A DNA stretch of 16,480 nucleotides, taken from the NCBI GenBank assembly GCA_030627225.1, contig DAOUSM010000003.1, forward strand, positions 1-16,480, in the 5' to 3' direction. The position numbers were made by a program, and so were the translations under genes. The first letter of the stretch is position 1, and every line of letters starts with the position of its first letter. The notes beneath the pieces are model-generated. The model was not told where the DNA came from. It saw only the letters and a program-made list of their open reading frames with translations, and ran no database searches. Source of the stretch: Candidatus Bathyarchaeota archaeon. Lineage in GTDB: Archaea; Thermoproteota; Bathyarchaeia; Bathyarchaeales; Bathycorpusculaceae. This document shows, one piece after another, positions 1-6,893 of the stretch.

Positions 1-158
1 AACCATCCATTACGCGATTCTATGAGTTGCTAGAGTGAAAGTTCTGATGATTGTGGCAGTAAATCCGACGTTGAGCCTAAGGCGAGAATTTTCTAGACGC
101 GAACAAGCACGCACTGAGAAGCGTGGAGAGATCGCTACGTAGGGATGTTCGGCACTAA

Positions 159-168
159 TTTTATAAAA
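159..168 (+). promoter_or_regulatory. TATA-box-like promoter element
   Basis: The run TTTTATAAAA sits about 26 bases before an inferred transcription start near 190 and 36 bases before the ATG at 204, which has its own GGAG at 193-196. It is the only strong archaeal TATA-like element in the first 400 bases, so it may drive the small ORF and cgi121 together. The first 150 bases show no gene I can support: several short frames end within 12 codons of the left edge. Confidence 0.4.
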
Positions 169-203
169 TCGTCACGGTTTATTACAAGCCTTGGAGCATC
201 ATC

Positions 204-376
204 ATGCCGGATTATTATGAAAAGGAGACAAGCCGCTGGGTAGTTTTTCCATGGGAGATAAAGGAACCATCCGGAAAATCGTTAAGAAATGTAGAGATAA
301 GGGGAAATTCGTGGAAGATGAAACTGCGAAGCTTGTGAAAGCTGGCATATCCGCAGAACTGTTAAAAGATTCTTGA
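204..376 (+). pseudogene. Small unidentified ORF, apparently frame-broken
   Basis: Two overlapping short frames lie here. The first starts with ATG at 204 behind GGAG (193-196) and runs 44 codons to TGA at 336-338; it begins MPDYYEKETSRWVVFPWE. The second has an ATG at 251 and runs 41 codons to TGA at 374-376. Its lysine-rich, helix-like composition, ending in KLVKAGISAELLKDS, looks more like real coding sequence than the tail of the first frame. Joining the start of the first to the end of the second needs a -1 (or +2) shift near 250-270 and gives a protein of about 57 residues ending 22 bases before cgi121. No classic slippery heptamer is visible at the overlap. It could be a decayed gene, a sequencing indel, or two unrelated chance ORFs. 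I do not recognise the family. Confidence 0.3.
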
Positions 377-398
377 AGGGAATTCTTGAGGAATAATA

Positions 399-965
399 TT
401 GCTGAGGTATATTGAAGAATTTGGAAAGCATGTTGCGATAGTGGGCTTTAGGAAAGTCAAAATTAAGGATATTGAAGAGTTTTTTAAGGTAATTCGCAAA
501 GAAAAGCTAGCAGACGTGGAAATCCAATTCTTTGACGCGAAATCGGTGGCTACATGGCAGCATCTATACTTTGCAGCTTTAAACGCGCTAACAGCGTTCA
601 AGAACAAGGAAAACATTTCAAAAAGCCTAGCGATGGAAACAATGCTTTACGCTTCCGCACAACACCAAATCCAAAAGGCAATGGAACTTCTTGGAATTAA
701 GCCCTATTCGTCCGAAATAGCAGCGCTAATAATTGGAGAAAAACCCGAAACAGTAAAATCAGCTTTATCGAGGGTTTCAAAATATATCAACGCACAACGG
801 GACGATACAGTTCTTGAGTTGTCTGAGGAAAAGGCAGCAACTATCCGGAGGAACTTCACAATCTCAGATGTAGAGCTTGAAACTGTTATGAAAAAGGATG
901 GTTTAGAGAAAGCCTTAACAGACCTGGTCATCGAACGAATGGCGTTGCTGGCAACTCAACGTTAG
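399..965 (+). CDS. cgi121: KEOPS complex subunit Cgi121
   Basis: This 188-residue protein resembles the Cgi121/TPRKB family. That subunit binds Bud32 and the 3' end of substrate tRNA in the KEOPS complex, which makes N6-threonylcarbamoyladenosine at A37 of tRNAs reading ANN codons. The recognisable core is roughly residues 43-100: FFDAKSVATWQHLYFAAL, then ALTAF, then a segment matching the family pattern of 'isk-l-E-l-y-a' followed by 'QI-A-ell-Gi'. The protein is slightly longer than usual because of a helical C-terminal extension. The start is TTG at 399, with GAGG at 388-391 upstream; an in-frame TGA at 387-389 rules out a longer protein. A small broken ORF lies 22 bases upstream, and the gene converges on the THUMP protein gene with only 6 bases between the stops. 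The family call is from recognisable pattern, not a search. Confidence 0.8.
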   Translation: MLRYIEEFGKHVAIVGFRKVKIKDIEEFFKVIRKEKLADVEIQFFDAKSVATWQHLYFAALNALTAFKNKENISKSLAMETMLYASAQHQIQKAMELLGIKPYSSEIAALIIGEKPETVKSALSRVSKYINAQRDDTVLELSEEKAATIRRNFTISDVELETVMKKDGLEKALTDLVIERMALLATQR

Positions 966-971
966 CTCAGC

Positions 972-1496
972 TTACAGCACTTTCTCCTTCATAACGTATA
1001 AAATGTCATCAGGTTTTATTACTGATATTCCAGTCAATCCGCCAATAACCTCAATTAACAGGATTTTGTCAGGTTTGTTTAAGTCAACTTTCCTTTCAAT
1101 GTTCGCTGCAGCAGCTTCAATGATATCATGTGTAGGAGTTTCCGTAAAGCGCTTCTCAACTGTAACGCGAAAGGTTTCGTTCTCCCCTATTTTTGAGCTG
1201 AGCTCTGTGGCTGCACGTTGAATTTCGCCTAAGTCTGTGCGGACAACTTTTTCAATCGGAATTATTCGAAGCGTGTAACGAAACTCATAAGGGCGTTCAC
1301 GCAAGATTTTCCGAAACTTCTCTATGACCTCGAAGGGGTTAAAGGCTGTTTTTGCGGCAACCAAACCTGCAACGCCTGTCTTGTCAACAGTAGCCGCTGA
1401 ATCACCTATCTGCCCGAGCAAATACCACAATTCGGAGCAAGCGTCATCCTCGTTTCCACGCGAAGTAGTAGCTAAAAGGTTAAAATCCCTCAGCAT
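972..1496 (-). CDS. THUMP domain RNA-binding protein, Tan1-like
   Basis: This 174-residue protein matches the archaeal THUMP/Tan1 family (COG1818 type). Eukaryotic Tan1 works with the acetyltransferase Kre33/NAT10 to place N4-acetylcytidine at position 12 of tRNA-Ser and tRNA-Leu; the archaeal protein is presumed to be the tRNA-binding adaptor. The N-terminus MLRDFNLLATTSRGNEDDAC is the typical start. A THUMP-like core spans about residues 60-165, including LRIIPIEKVVRT, then ETFRVTVEKRF, then LIEVIGGLTGISVI near the end. The ATG at 1494-1496 is preceded on its strand by AGGTG about six bases upstream. No catalytic domain is fused, so it is a binding protein rather than a methyltransferase. 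It converges on cgi121, another tRNA-modification gene. Confidence 0.8.
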   Translation of the reverse strand: MLRDFNLLATTSRGNEDDACSELWYLLGQIGDSAATVDKTGVAGLVAAKTAFNPFEVIEKFRKILRERPYEFRYTLRIIPIEKVVRTDLGEIQRAATELSSKIGENETFRVTVEKRFTETPTHDIIEAAAANIERKVDLNKPDKILLIEVIGGLTGISVIKPDDILYVMKEKVL

Positions 1497-1600
1497 AGTT
1501 TACACCTTTGCTCCAAACTACCACGTATTATTATCCTTGCAAGCAAATTTAATATTTTCAATGAATAAGGAGTATTGTTAAAACTGTTCATAATTGAGTT

Positions 1601-1670
1601 TGAGGTCAGTGCAGGTTAGTGGCTTTTTCATAGCTTGTAGGCTCCTAACCGTCGCCTCACATCATCCCCA
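1601..1670 (-). ncRNA. Candidate C/D box guide RNA
   Basis: Read on the minus strand, this stretch has the layout of an archaeal C/D box sRNA. ATGATGT (1659-1665) matches the C box RUGAUGA at 6 of 7 positions, and CTGA (1606-1609) is an exact D box; C start to D end is 60 bases, the usual size. Flanking bases TGGGG (1666-1670) and CCTCA (1601-1605) can form a 5-pair terminal stem with one G-U. A weak C'-like element (GCTATGA) lies in the middle; D' is not convincing. A TATA-like GGATAAAT lies about 26 bases upstream on this strand. The two guide segments are partly complementary (GGTTAG and CTAACC), so a simple hairpin is the main alternative. I assign no target. Confidence 0.35.
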
Positions 1671-1714
1671 CATTTAATATTTTATTACAAGGATTTATCC
1701 ATTTTGATAGGTCA

Positions 1715-1738
1715 AAGCCAGTAGGCTTAAATTTAAGC
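1715..1738 (+). promoter_or_regulatory. Asparaginase promoter with overlapping palindromes
   Basis: GCTTAAATTTAAGC (1725-1738) is a perfect 14-base palindrome and includes the best TATA-like element (CTTAAATTT) for the gene starting at 1779, placing transcription start near 1757. A second inverted repeat, AAGCC-AGTA-GGCTT (1715-1728), overlaps it. The rest of the 1497-1778 gap holds the candidate guide RNA and A+T-rich promoter sequence for the THUMP gene. Confidence 0.4.
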
Positions 1739-1778
1739 TGCAGAAGTTTTACTAATTCGTTAACGAGAGGAAGCGACA

Positions 1779-2741
1779 TTGACTGAGGTGCGAAAACCCG
1801 TAATCGCTGTTCACGGTGGTGCTGGAACTTGGCATCCTGAACGTAGCCAAGCGGGTTTAGAAGGAGTTAAAAAGGCTGCGAAAACTGGGTTTGACGTTTT
1901 AAAGCATGGTGGAAGCGCTGTTGACAGCGTAATGGAAGCTGTGGCGGTCATGGAGGACGAAGGCGCATTCAATGCTGGTTATGGCTCAAGTTTAAACATA
2001 GAAAAACGTGTTGAGATGGAAGCATCCATTATGGATGGAAGGACATTACAGGCTGGAGCTGTTGGACTTTTAAAGGACGTTAGGAATCCTGTCCGTTTGG
2101 CAAGAATAGTCATGGAAAAAACAGACCATGTTTTTATTGTAGGCGAAGGCGCGGAGAAACTTGCTAAACTTTTTAATATTGAAAGAAGGGAAACTATGAC
2201 GGAACTTAGGCTAAAATACTATGAAAAGCAAAGAAAGGCTTTACTTGAGGGAAAGTTTGAATTACGAAAGCTGGCTAGCTTGATTAAAAATTATCCAGAA
2301 TTATTTCAGCTTGAAACAGTAGGCGCAGTTGCCTTGGACAAGGATGGAGATGTCGCGGCCGCAACATCCACTGGAGGTTTTCCATTAAAACTTCCGGGAA
2401 GGATTGGGGATTCACCATTAATTGGGTGTGGTACATATGCGGATAATCAGGCTGGGGCATGTTCAGCCACCGGTGTTGGCGAAATAGCGATAAGACTGGT
2501 TTTAGCGAAAACCGTTTGCAGCTACATGGAGAATGGAAAGACAGCGCAAGAGGCTGTTGAGGCTGCAATAAAGCTTGTTAATCAAAGATTATCAGCCACA
2601 TACAATTCCATGGGATTGATTGCCGTTGACGCATACGGTAGGATTGGTGCAGCACATAATTCACCAAACCTGTGTTGGGCTTATGTTACATCGGAAAAAC
2701 AAGAGCCCGTAGCTTCCTTGACAGCGAAAACCGTGAAATAA
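1779..2741 (+). CDS. Type III L-asparaginase / isoaspartyl peptidase
   Basis: This 320-residue protein belongs to the plant-type asparaginase family of N-terminal nucleophile hydrolases. These hydrolyse L-asparagine or isoaspartyl dipeptides after cutting themselves into two subunits. Visible landmarks are the N-terminal IAVHGGAGTW (residues 9-18), the NAGYGSSLN motif (65-73), the cleavage site in LETVGAVALD with nucleophile Thr180, and AAATSTGG followed by KLPGRIGDSPLIGCGTYA. The usual residue before the nucleophile is Gly; here it is Glu. Only a short linker precedes the cleavage site, and total length is normal for the family. Start is TTG at 1779 with GAGAGG at 1765-1770. The gene appears monocistronic, with a palindromic promoter upstream and an inverted repeat downstream. 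Asparaginase and isoaspartyl peptidase roles cannot be separated from sequence alone. Confidence 0.92.
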   Translation: MTEVRKPVIAVHGGAGTWHPERSQAGLEGVKKAAKTGFDVLKHGGSAVDSVMEAVAVMEDEGAFNAGYGSSLNIEKRVEMEASIMDGRTLQAGAVGLLKDVRNPVRLARIVMEKTDHVFIVGEGAEKLAKLFNIERRETMTELRLKYYEKQRKALLEGKFELRKLASLIKNYPELFQLETVGAVALDKDGDVAAATSTGGFPLKLPGRIGDSPLIGCGTYADNQAGACSATGVGEIAIRLVLAKTVCSYMENGKTAQEAVEAAIKLVNQRLSATYNSMGLIAVDAYGRIGAAHNSPNLCWAYVTSEKQEPVASLTAKTVK

Positions 2742-2775
2742 AGTTTGGAAAAAGCACAGCAAACGTGTGGCAAAA

Positions 2776-2805
2776 CTTTTATTCTTGACAAGTGACGAAT
2801 AAAAG
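2776..2805 (+). repeat. Inverted repeat between asparaginase and microprotein
   Basis: CTTTTATTC (2776-2784) and GAATAAAAG (2797-2805) are perfect 9-base inverted arms around a 12-base spacer. The right arm overlaps the best TATA-like element (AATAAAAG) for the microprotein at 2861, which would put transcription start near 2828. It could be an operator, or a terminator-like hairpin for the asparaginase transcript. Confidence 0.45.
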
Positions 2806-2860
2806 CTTAAGGCATTGCTATGTTGCTTCACCCGCAAGAAAAGCGAAGGGGGTGAAAAAC

Positions 2861-2929
2861 ATGGTTGAGGAAGAGGAATGGGAAGAAGAGTGGGAAGAGG
2901 AAGAAGAGTTTGAAGAAGAAGAGTGGTGA
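2861..2929 (+). CDS. Glu/Trp-rich acidic microprotein
   Basis: A 22-codon frame begins with ATG at 2861, seven bases after GGGGGTGA (2847-2854), one of the strongest Shine-Dalgarno matches in the window. The product is 16 Glu, 3 Trp, 1 Phe, plus Met and Val: MVEEEEWEEEWEEEEEF, four more Glu and a terminal Trp before TGA. Aromatic residues fall at 7, 11, 17 and 22, spaced four to six apart, which on a helix would give a loosely one-sided aromatic stripe in a strongly negative rod. It has its own upstream TATA-like element and is followed by T-rich sequence (GCTTTTTCC, AGTTTTTAG) that could terminate it. I know of no family with this sequence. Purine-rich runs of GAA/GAG can arise by repeat expansion, so translation is inferred from the ribosome-binding site and the clean start and stop, not shown. 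Confidence 0.5.
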   Translation: MVEEEEWEEEWEEEEEFEEEEW

Positions 2930-3008
2930 AAATTTAGACGTCGACGAAGGCATTTCGCTTTTTCCTAAAAGTTTTTAGCAACTTTATATGTTGATTTTAA
3001 GGTTCATA

Positions 3009-3016
3009 TTTATAAA
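3009..3016 (+). promoter_or_regulatory. TATA box for ABCE1 operon
   Basis: TTTATAAA is a consensus archaeal TATA box centred about 32 bases before the ABCE1 ATG. Transcription would start near 3038-3040, leaving a leader of only a few bases. No Shine-Dalgarno motif precedes the ATG, so the message is probably nearly leaderless. Confidence 0.6.
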
Positions 3017-3044
3017 GTTGTGATCACTCCATTGCTGGATTAAC

Positions 3045-4832
3045 ATGACGAGGGTAGCAGTGTTAGACGCTGACAAGTGCAAACCGAAACGTTGCAATAG
3101 ACTATGCTATCGTTTCTGCCCAATGGTGCGAAGCCACAAAGAAGCAATACGCTTTGAAGATGACAAGCCAGTGATTGTGGAACCTCTCTGTTCCGGATGT
3201 GGAATATGTATAAAGAAATGTCCGTTTAACGCTATTTCAATAGTAAATCTTCCAGATGAACTGGAAAAAGAGTGTAGCCACCGTTTTGGACAAAACACTT
3301 TCAAACTTTACAGGCTTCCAACACCCTCGCCCGGCATCGTTTTAGGTTTACTCGGACAGAATGGGATAGGTAAAACCACAACCCTTAAAATACTCTCGGG
3401 CGAGGTCATGTTAAACCTTGGAAACTACGAAAACCATCCAGATTGGGATGAGATAATCCGGCATTTTAGAGGCTCAATGCTTCAAGATTACTTCCAAAGA
3501 ATGAGTGAGGGTAAGCTTAAGATTTCGTATAAACCTCAACATGTTGACAAGATTTCGAAAGTTGTTTCCGGAAAAATCGGAGAACTCTTAGAAAAGGTTG
3601 ATGAACGAGGAGAACTCAAAAAAATTGCAGAGCAACTTGAACTTAAACAGCTTTGGAATAGACCTATTGAGGTTTTAAGCGGAGGTGAATTGCAGCGTGT
3701 GGCGGTAGCAGCTGCCATATGCCGCGAAGCCGACGTATATCTTTTCGATGAACCATCAAGCTATTTGGACGTAAAACAGAGGCTTGAAGTTGCCAGATCC
3801 ATAAGAAGCCTAAAAAAAGACGAAAAAACAGTGATTGTGGCTGAACACGACCTAGCAATAATAGATTACTTGTCAGACCGAATCTGCATTTTTTATGGAG
3901 GACCAGGAGTTTATGGTATTGTATCTCATGTTCACGGTGTAAGAACAGGCATAAACATTTACCTGCAAGGTTACATTCCAGACGAAAACGTCCGATTTAG
4001 GAAAGAAGCAATAATATTTCACGAGAAGCCGCCAACAGTAAGTTTTGTCGTTGGCGAAACATTGCTGAAGTGGGAGCAAACAGAAAAAACATATAAAGGA
4101 TTCAAACTTGTTGCCCATCCCGGAGAAATAAAAAAAGGAGAAATAGTTGGCATTTTGGGACCTAACGGTATAGGCAAAACAACTTTCGTAAAGATTTTAG
4201 CCGGAATTGAAAAGGCTGACAATGGGAAAAAGTTTGGTGAGTTGGAGGTGAGTTATAAACCACAGTACATTTCAGCGGAATATGAGGGAACAGTCCAAGA
4301 ACTTTTAAGGAGTGTTGCCAAGGAAATTTTCACTTCAAGCTGGTATAAGACAGAAATCCTTCAACCTTTGAGGATAAATATGCTTTTTGATAGGAATATG
4401 GCTGAACTCAGTGGTGGAGAACTCCAAAAAGTAGCGATTGCAGCATGTTTATCCAGAAAGGCGGAGCTTTACCTGCTTGACGAACCCAGCGCCTACCTAG
4501 ATGTTGAAGAGAGATTGAACATGGCTCGCGCCATTCGAAGGATTGTTGAAACTCATAACGTAACAGCCTTTGTAGTTGAACATGACGTTGTCGCCCAAGA
4601 CTTCATAGCCGACCGCTTAATGGTTTTCACAGGCGAACCCGGAGTCAAGGGCATAGCAAACCCGCCGATCAGCCTAAGGGATGGAATGAACATGTTTCTG
4701 AAAGAAATGAAAGTTACTTTTAGAAGAGACCCTGTTACGAAGAGACCGAGGGTTAACAAGGATGGTTCAAAACTTGACAAATTTCAAAAGGAAATTGGAG
4801 AATACTACTATGTGCGTCAGTTGCAAAAATGA
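3045..4832 (+). CDS. abce1: ABCE1/Rli1 ribosome-recycling ATPase
   Basis: This 595-residue protein is a full-length ABCE1, the iron-sulfur twin-ATPase that splits archaeal 70S ribosomes into subunits after termination with aPelota or aRF1. The N-terminus holds two cluster-binding Cys sets: Cys12, 17, 21 and 25 (CKPKRCNRLCYRFCP) and Cys49, 52, 55 and 59 (CSGCGICIKKCP). Nucleotide domain 1 has Walker A GQNGIGKTT (104-112), signature LSGGE (211-215) and Walker B with DEPSSYLD near 235-242. Domain 2 has GPNGIGKTT (372-380), LSGGE (455-459) and DEPSAYLD near 479-486. Length and motif order are normal and nothing is missing. The gene has its own TATA box and probably a near-leaderless start, and its stop overlaps the next gene's start in an ATGA. 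Identification is very secure. Confidence 0.98.
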   Translation: MTRVAVLDADKCKPKRCNRLCYRFCPMVRSHKEAIRFEDDKPVIVEPLCSGCGICIKKCPFNAISIVNLPDELEKECSHRFGQNTFKLYRLPTPSPGIVLGLLGQNGIGKTTTLKILSGEVMLNLGNYENHPDWDEIIRHFRGSMLQDYFQRMSEGKLKISYKPQHVDKISKVVSGKIGELLEKVDERGELKKIAEQLELKQLWNRPIEVLSGGELQRVAVAAAICREADVYLFDEPSSYLDVKQRLEVARSIRSLKKDEKTVIVAEHDLAIIDYLSDRICIFYGGPGVYGIVSHVHGVRTGINIYLQGYIPDENVRFRKEAIIFHEKPPTVSFVVGETLLKWEQTEKTYKGFKLVAHPGEIKKGEIVGILGPNGIGKTTFVKILAGIEKADNGKKFGELEVSYKPQYISAEYEGTVQELLRSVAKEIFTSSWYKTEILQPLRINMLFDRNMAELSGGELQKVAIAACLSRKAELYLLDEPSAYLDVEERLNMARAIRRIVETHNVTAFVVEHDVVAQDFIADRLMVFTGEPGVKGIANPPISLRDGMNMFLKEMKVTFRRDPVTKRPRVNKDGSKLDKFQKEIGEYYYVRQLQK

Positions 4833-5272
4833 AGCGGTATGGGACAGTCATGGATAAGATTGGAGAAAACGAGAAGAAGCTATTGAAAGTGGCTTTGAAA
4901 GCTATGGATAACGCTTATGTGCTTTGGGGCTTTAAGGTTGGTGCCGCTGTGCTTGCAGAGGATGACAAAATTTATAGTGGTTGCAATGTTGAAAGTTGGG
5001 CTTCTGGACTTGGCATTTGTGCCGAAAGATGTGCAATCAATCACACTGTTTCGCACGGCAGCCGGAAAATTAAGGAAATAGCGGTTGTTATGGATGCTAG
5101 TAGCCAAAGTGAGCCTAGACCATGTGGAGCATGTCTACAATACATTTACGATTTTGCGGAGAACCCCAAAATTAAAATTGTTATGGCAAAAGCGGAAAAC
5201 GGCAGAATCTTGTTTGAAACTGTTAAAGTAAAGACTATTGGGGAGTTGCTGCCGTATCCTTTTAAAAAATGA
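4829..5272 (+). CDS. cdd: Cytidine deaminase
   Basis: This 147-residue enzyme belongs to the tetrameric cytidine deaminase family, which converts cytidine and deoxycytidine to uridine forms in pyrimidine salvage. The zinc site is Cys64-Ala-Glu66 (within GICAERCAI) with Glu66 as the proton shuttle, plus PCGAC with Cys99 and Cys102. The substrate-binding GCNVESWASG precedes it. The start used here makes an ATGA overlap with ABCE1, implying translational coupling. An internal ATG at 4850 would remove seven residues and is a realistic alternative, since no clear ribosome-binding site precedes either. The segment before the active site reads WGFKVGAAV where many homologues have a Pro/Ser-rich stretch, so the loop that contacts the sugar may differ. 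Confidence 0.92.
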   Translation: MKRYGTVMDKIGENEKKLLKVALKAMDNAYVLWGFKVGAAVLAEDDKIYSGCNVESWASGLGICAERCAINHTVSHGSRKIKEIAVVMDASSQSEPRPCGACLQYIYDFAENPKIKIVMAKAENGRILFETVKVKTIGELLPYPFKK

Positions 5273-5366
5273 ATAATTTTTGCTGGAAAACGTAGTTAAA
5301 TTAAAGAGTGAGCAGAACGTATCGTAAAAGTGATTGATGTTAAAGAGGATGTCGGTGGAGGCTTAA

Positions 5367-6893
5367 GTGGCTCATACAACGTTTGAAGAAATAAGCGCTG
5401 CTGACTTCTTTTACCGTAATCGTGATATAGCTGGCTTCACAAATCCTTCTAGAGCTATTTTTGCAGCCGTGAGAGAGCTTGTGGAAAATTCGTTGGATGC
5501 CGCTGAAAGCCTCAAAATACCGCCTGATATTTACGTTAGGCTGTCATATGCAGGTGAAGCTGGTAGAGAAACTCAGGTTTACAAGTTAATGGTTGAGGAT
5601 AATGGTATAGGAGTTCCGCCGCGTCATATCCCCTCAGCTTTTGGGCAAGTGCTTTTCGGTTCAAAGTACAAGTTAAAACAGCAGAGGGGAACCTTCGGTT
5701 TAGGCGGAAAAATGGCAATTCTATATGGACAAATCACGACGCATCAGCCCGCCAGCATAACTTCAAGCACAGGCATGTCAAAAATCTACACGTATAAACT
5801 CATGATTGACATTCAAAGGAATCGACCGCTCATACTTGACAGAAAAGTTCTCATAAATAAGGAACGATGGCGTGGAACAATAGTTGAATTCAGCCTTGAA
5901 GGCGACTATTTCAGGGCTATGCCGAAAATTCTGGAATATTTTAAGCAGACAGCTATGGTGAATCCCTATGCGAACTTGACCTTTGTTGATCCTAAAGGCA
6001 GGTTATACAAGTTTACCAGAGTTACGAAGGAGATGCCCGACCCACCGAAGGAAACCCTGCCGCATCCATATGGCGTTGATGTAGAGCTTCTCCAACGCCT
6101 CATACAAGTGACACCTTATCGGAACATGCTTGAGTTTCTGAAAAATCATTTCCACAGGGTTGGGGAGATCACTGCACGCAAATTCTTGGAATTCAGCAAC
6201 ATAAGTCCCTCTAAGAATCCGAAGAGGCTTTCCCACGAAGAAATTGTTAGGCTAATGCGTATGCTGAAAAAGTTCAAGGAGTTCTTGCCACCGGATGCAA
6301 ATTGTCTATCACCCTTGGGTGAGAAACTGTTAAGAGCGGGCGTACTGAAAGAGTTGAAGCCGGAGTTTGTGGCTGTCCATAAGCGTAGGCCGTCAACATA
6401 TGCTGGTCATCCCTTCATCATCGAGGTGGGAATCGCCTATGGTGGGGAAATTCCGAAGAAAGGGAGCTTCTTGATTTATCGTTTTGCCAATAGAATTCCC
6501 TTGTTATATGATGAGGCGAGCGACGTTTCAGTGAAGGTGATAAATTCTGTGAATTGGAGAAGATATAAAGTTACGCCGGACATGCCCGTTGCAATTTTAG
6601 TGCATATTTGCAGCACGAAGGTTCCATACAAAACTGTTGGAAAGGAATTTATCGCGGACAGACCTGAAGTCAGAAGGGAAATAGCCAATGGACTGCGGGA
6701 GGTTGCCCGTCAACTCCAGCGTTTCTTGACGAGAAGGGCGCATGTGGATAGAGATAGGAGAAGACTTGGAATTTTCAGCAAATACTTGCCAAAAATAGCC
6801 CAGTTTTCGGCTAAGCTTGCTGGTAAGGAAAAACAGCCAGATATAAAAAAACTCTTAAGGAGTGTGAAAAGGTTTGGAGCGGAGAAAACGTAA
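5367..6893 (+). CDS. top6B: DNA topoisomerase VI subunit B
   Basis: This is the 508-residue ATPase subunit of the type IIB topoisomerase, which dimerises on ATP binding and drives strand passage through the cleavage subunit. The GHKL ATPase fold shows the N box RELVENSLDA (36-45), DNGIG (78-82) and RGTFGLGGK (107-115). A helix-two-turns-helix region follows at roughly 238-310. The transducer domain carries the lysine-rich switch STKVPYKTVGKE (416-427), where a lysine contacts the ATP gamma-phosphate. Start is GTG at 5367 with GGTGGAGG just upstream (5354-5361). A TATA-like element GTTAAATTAAAG lies at 5295-5306. The 3' end overlaps the start of the subunit A gene by 20 bases, so the two are co-translated, as is common for this pair. 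Confidence 0.97.
   Translation: MAHTTFEEISAADFFYRNRDIAGFTNPSRAIFAAVRELVENSLDAAESLKIPPDIYVRLSYAGEAGRETQVYKLMVEDNGIGVPPRHIPSAFGQVLFGSKYKLKQQRGTFGLGGKMAILYGQITTHQPASITSSTGMSKIYTYKLMIDIQRNRPLILDRKVLINKERWRGTIVEFSLEGDYFRAMPKILEYFKQTAMVNPYANLTFVDPKGRLYKFTRVTKEMPDPPKETLPHPYGVDVELLQRLIQVTPYRNMLEFLKNHFHRVGEITARKFLEFSNISPSKNPKRLSHEEIVRLMRMLKKFKEFLPPDANCLSPLGEKLLRAGVLKELKPEFVAVHKRRPSTYAGHPFIIEVGIAYGGEIPKKGSFLIYRFANRIPLLYDEASDVSVKVINSVNWRRYKVTPDMPVAILVHICSTKVPYKTVGKEFIADRPEVRREIANGLREVARQLQRFLTRRAHVDRDRRRLGIFSKYLPKIAQFSAKLAGKEKQPDIKKLLRSVKRFGAEKT

Noticed and set aside
44..116. C/D box-like pattern (CTGATGA ... CTGA) on the plus strand near the left edge
   Set aside because: The C-like box has the wrong first base, there is no terminal stem, and no inner boxes are visible.
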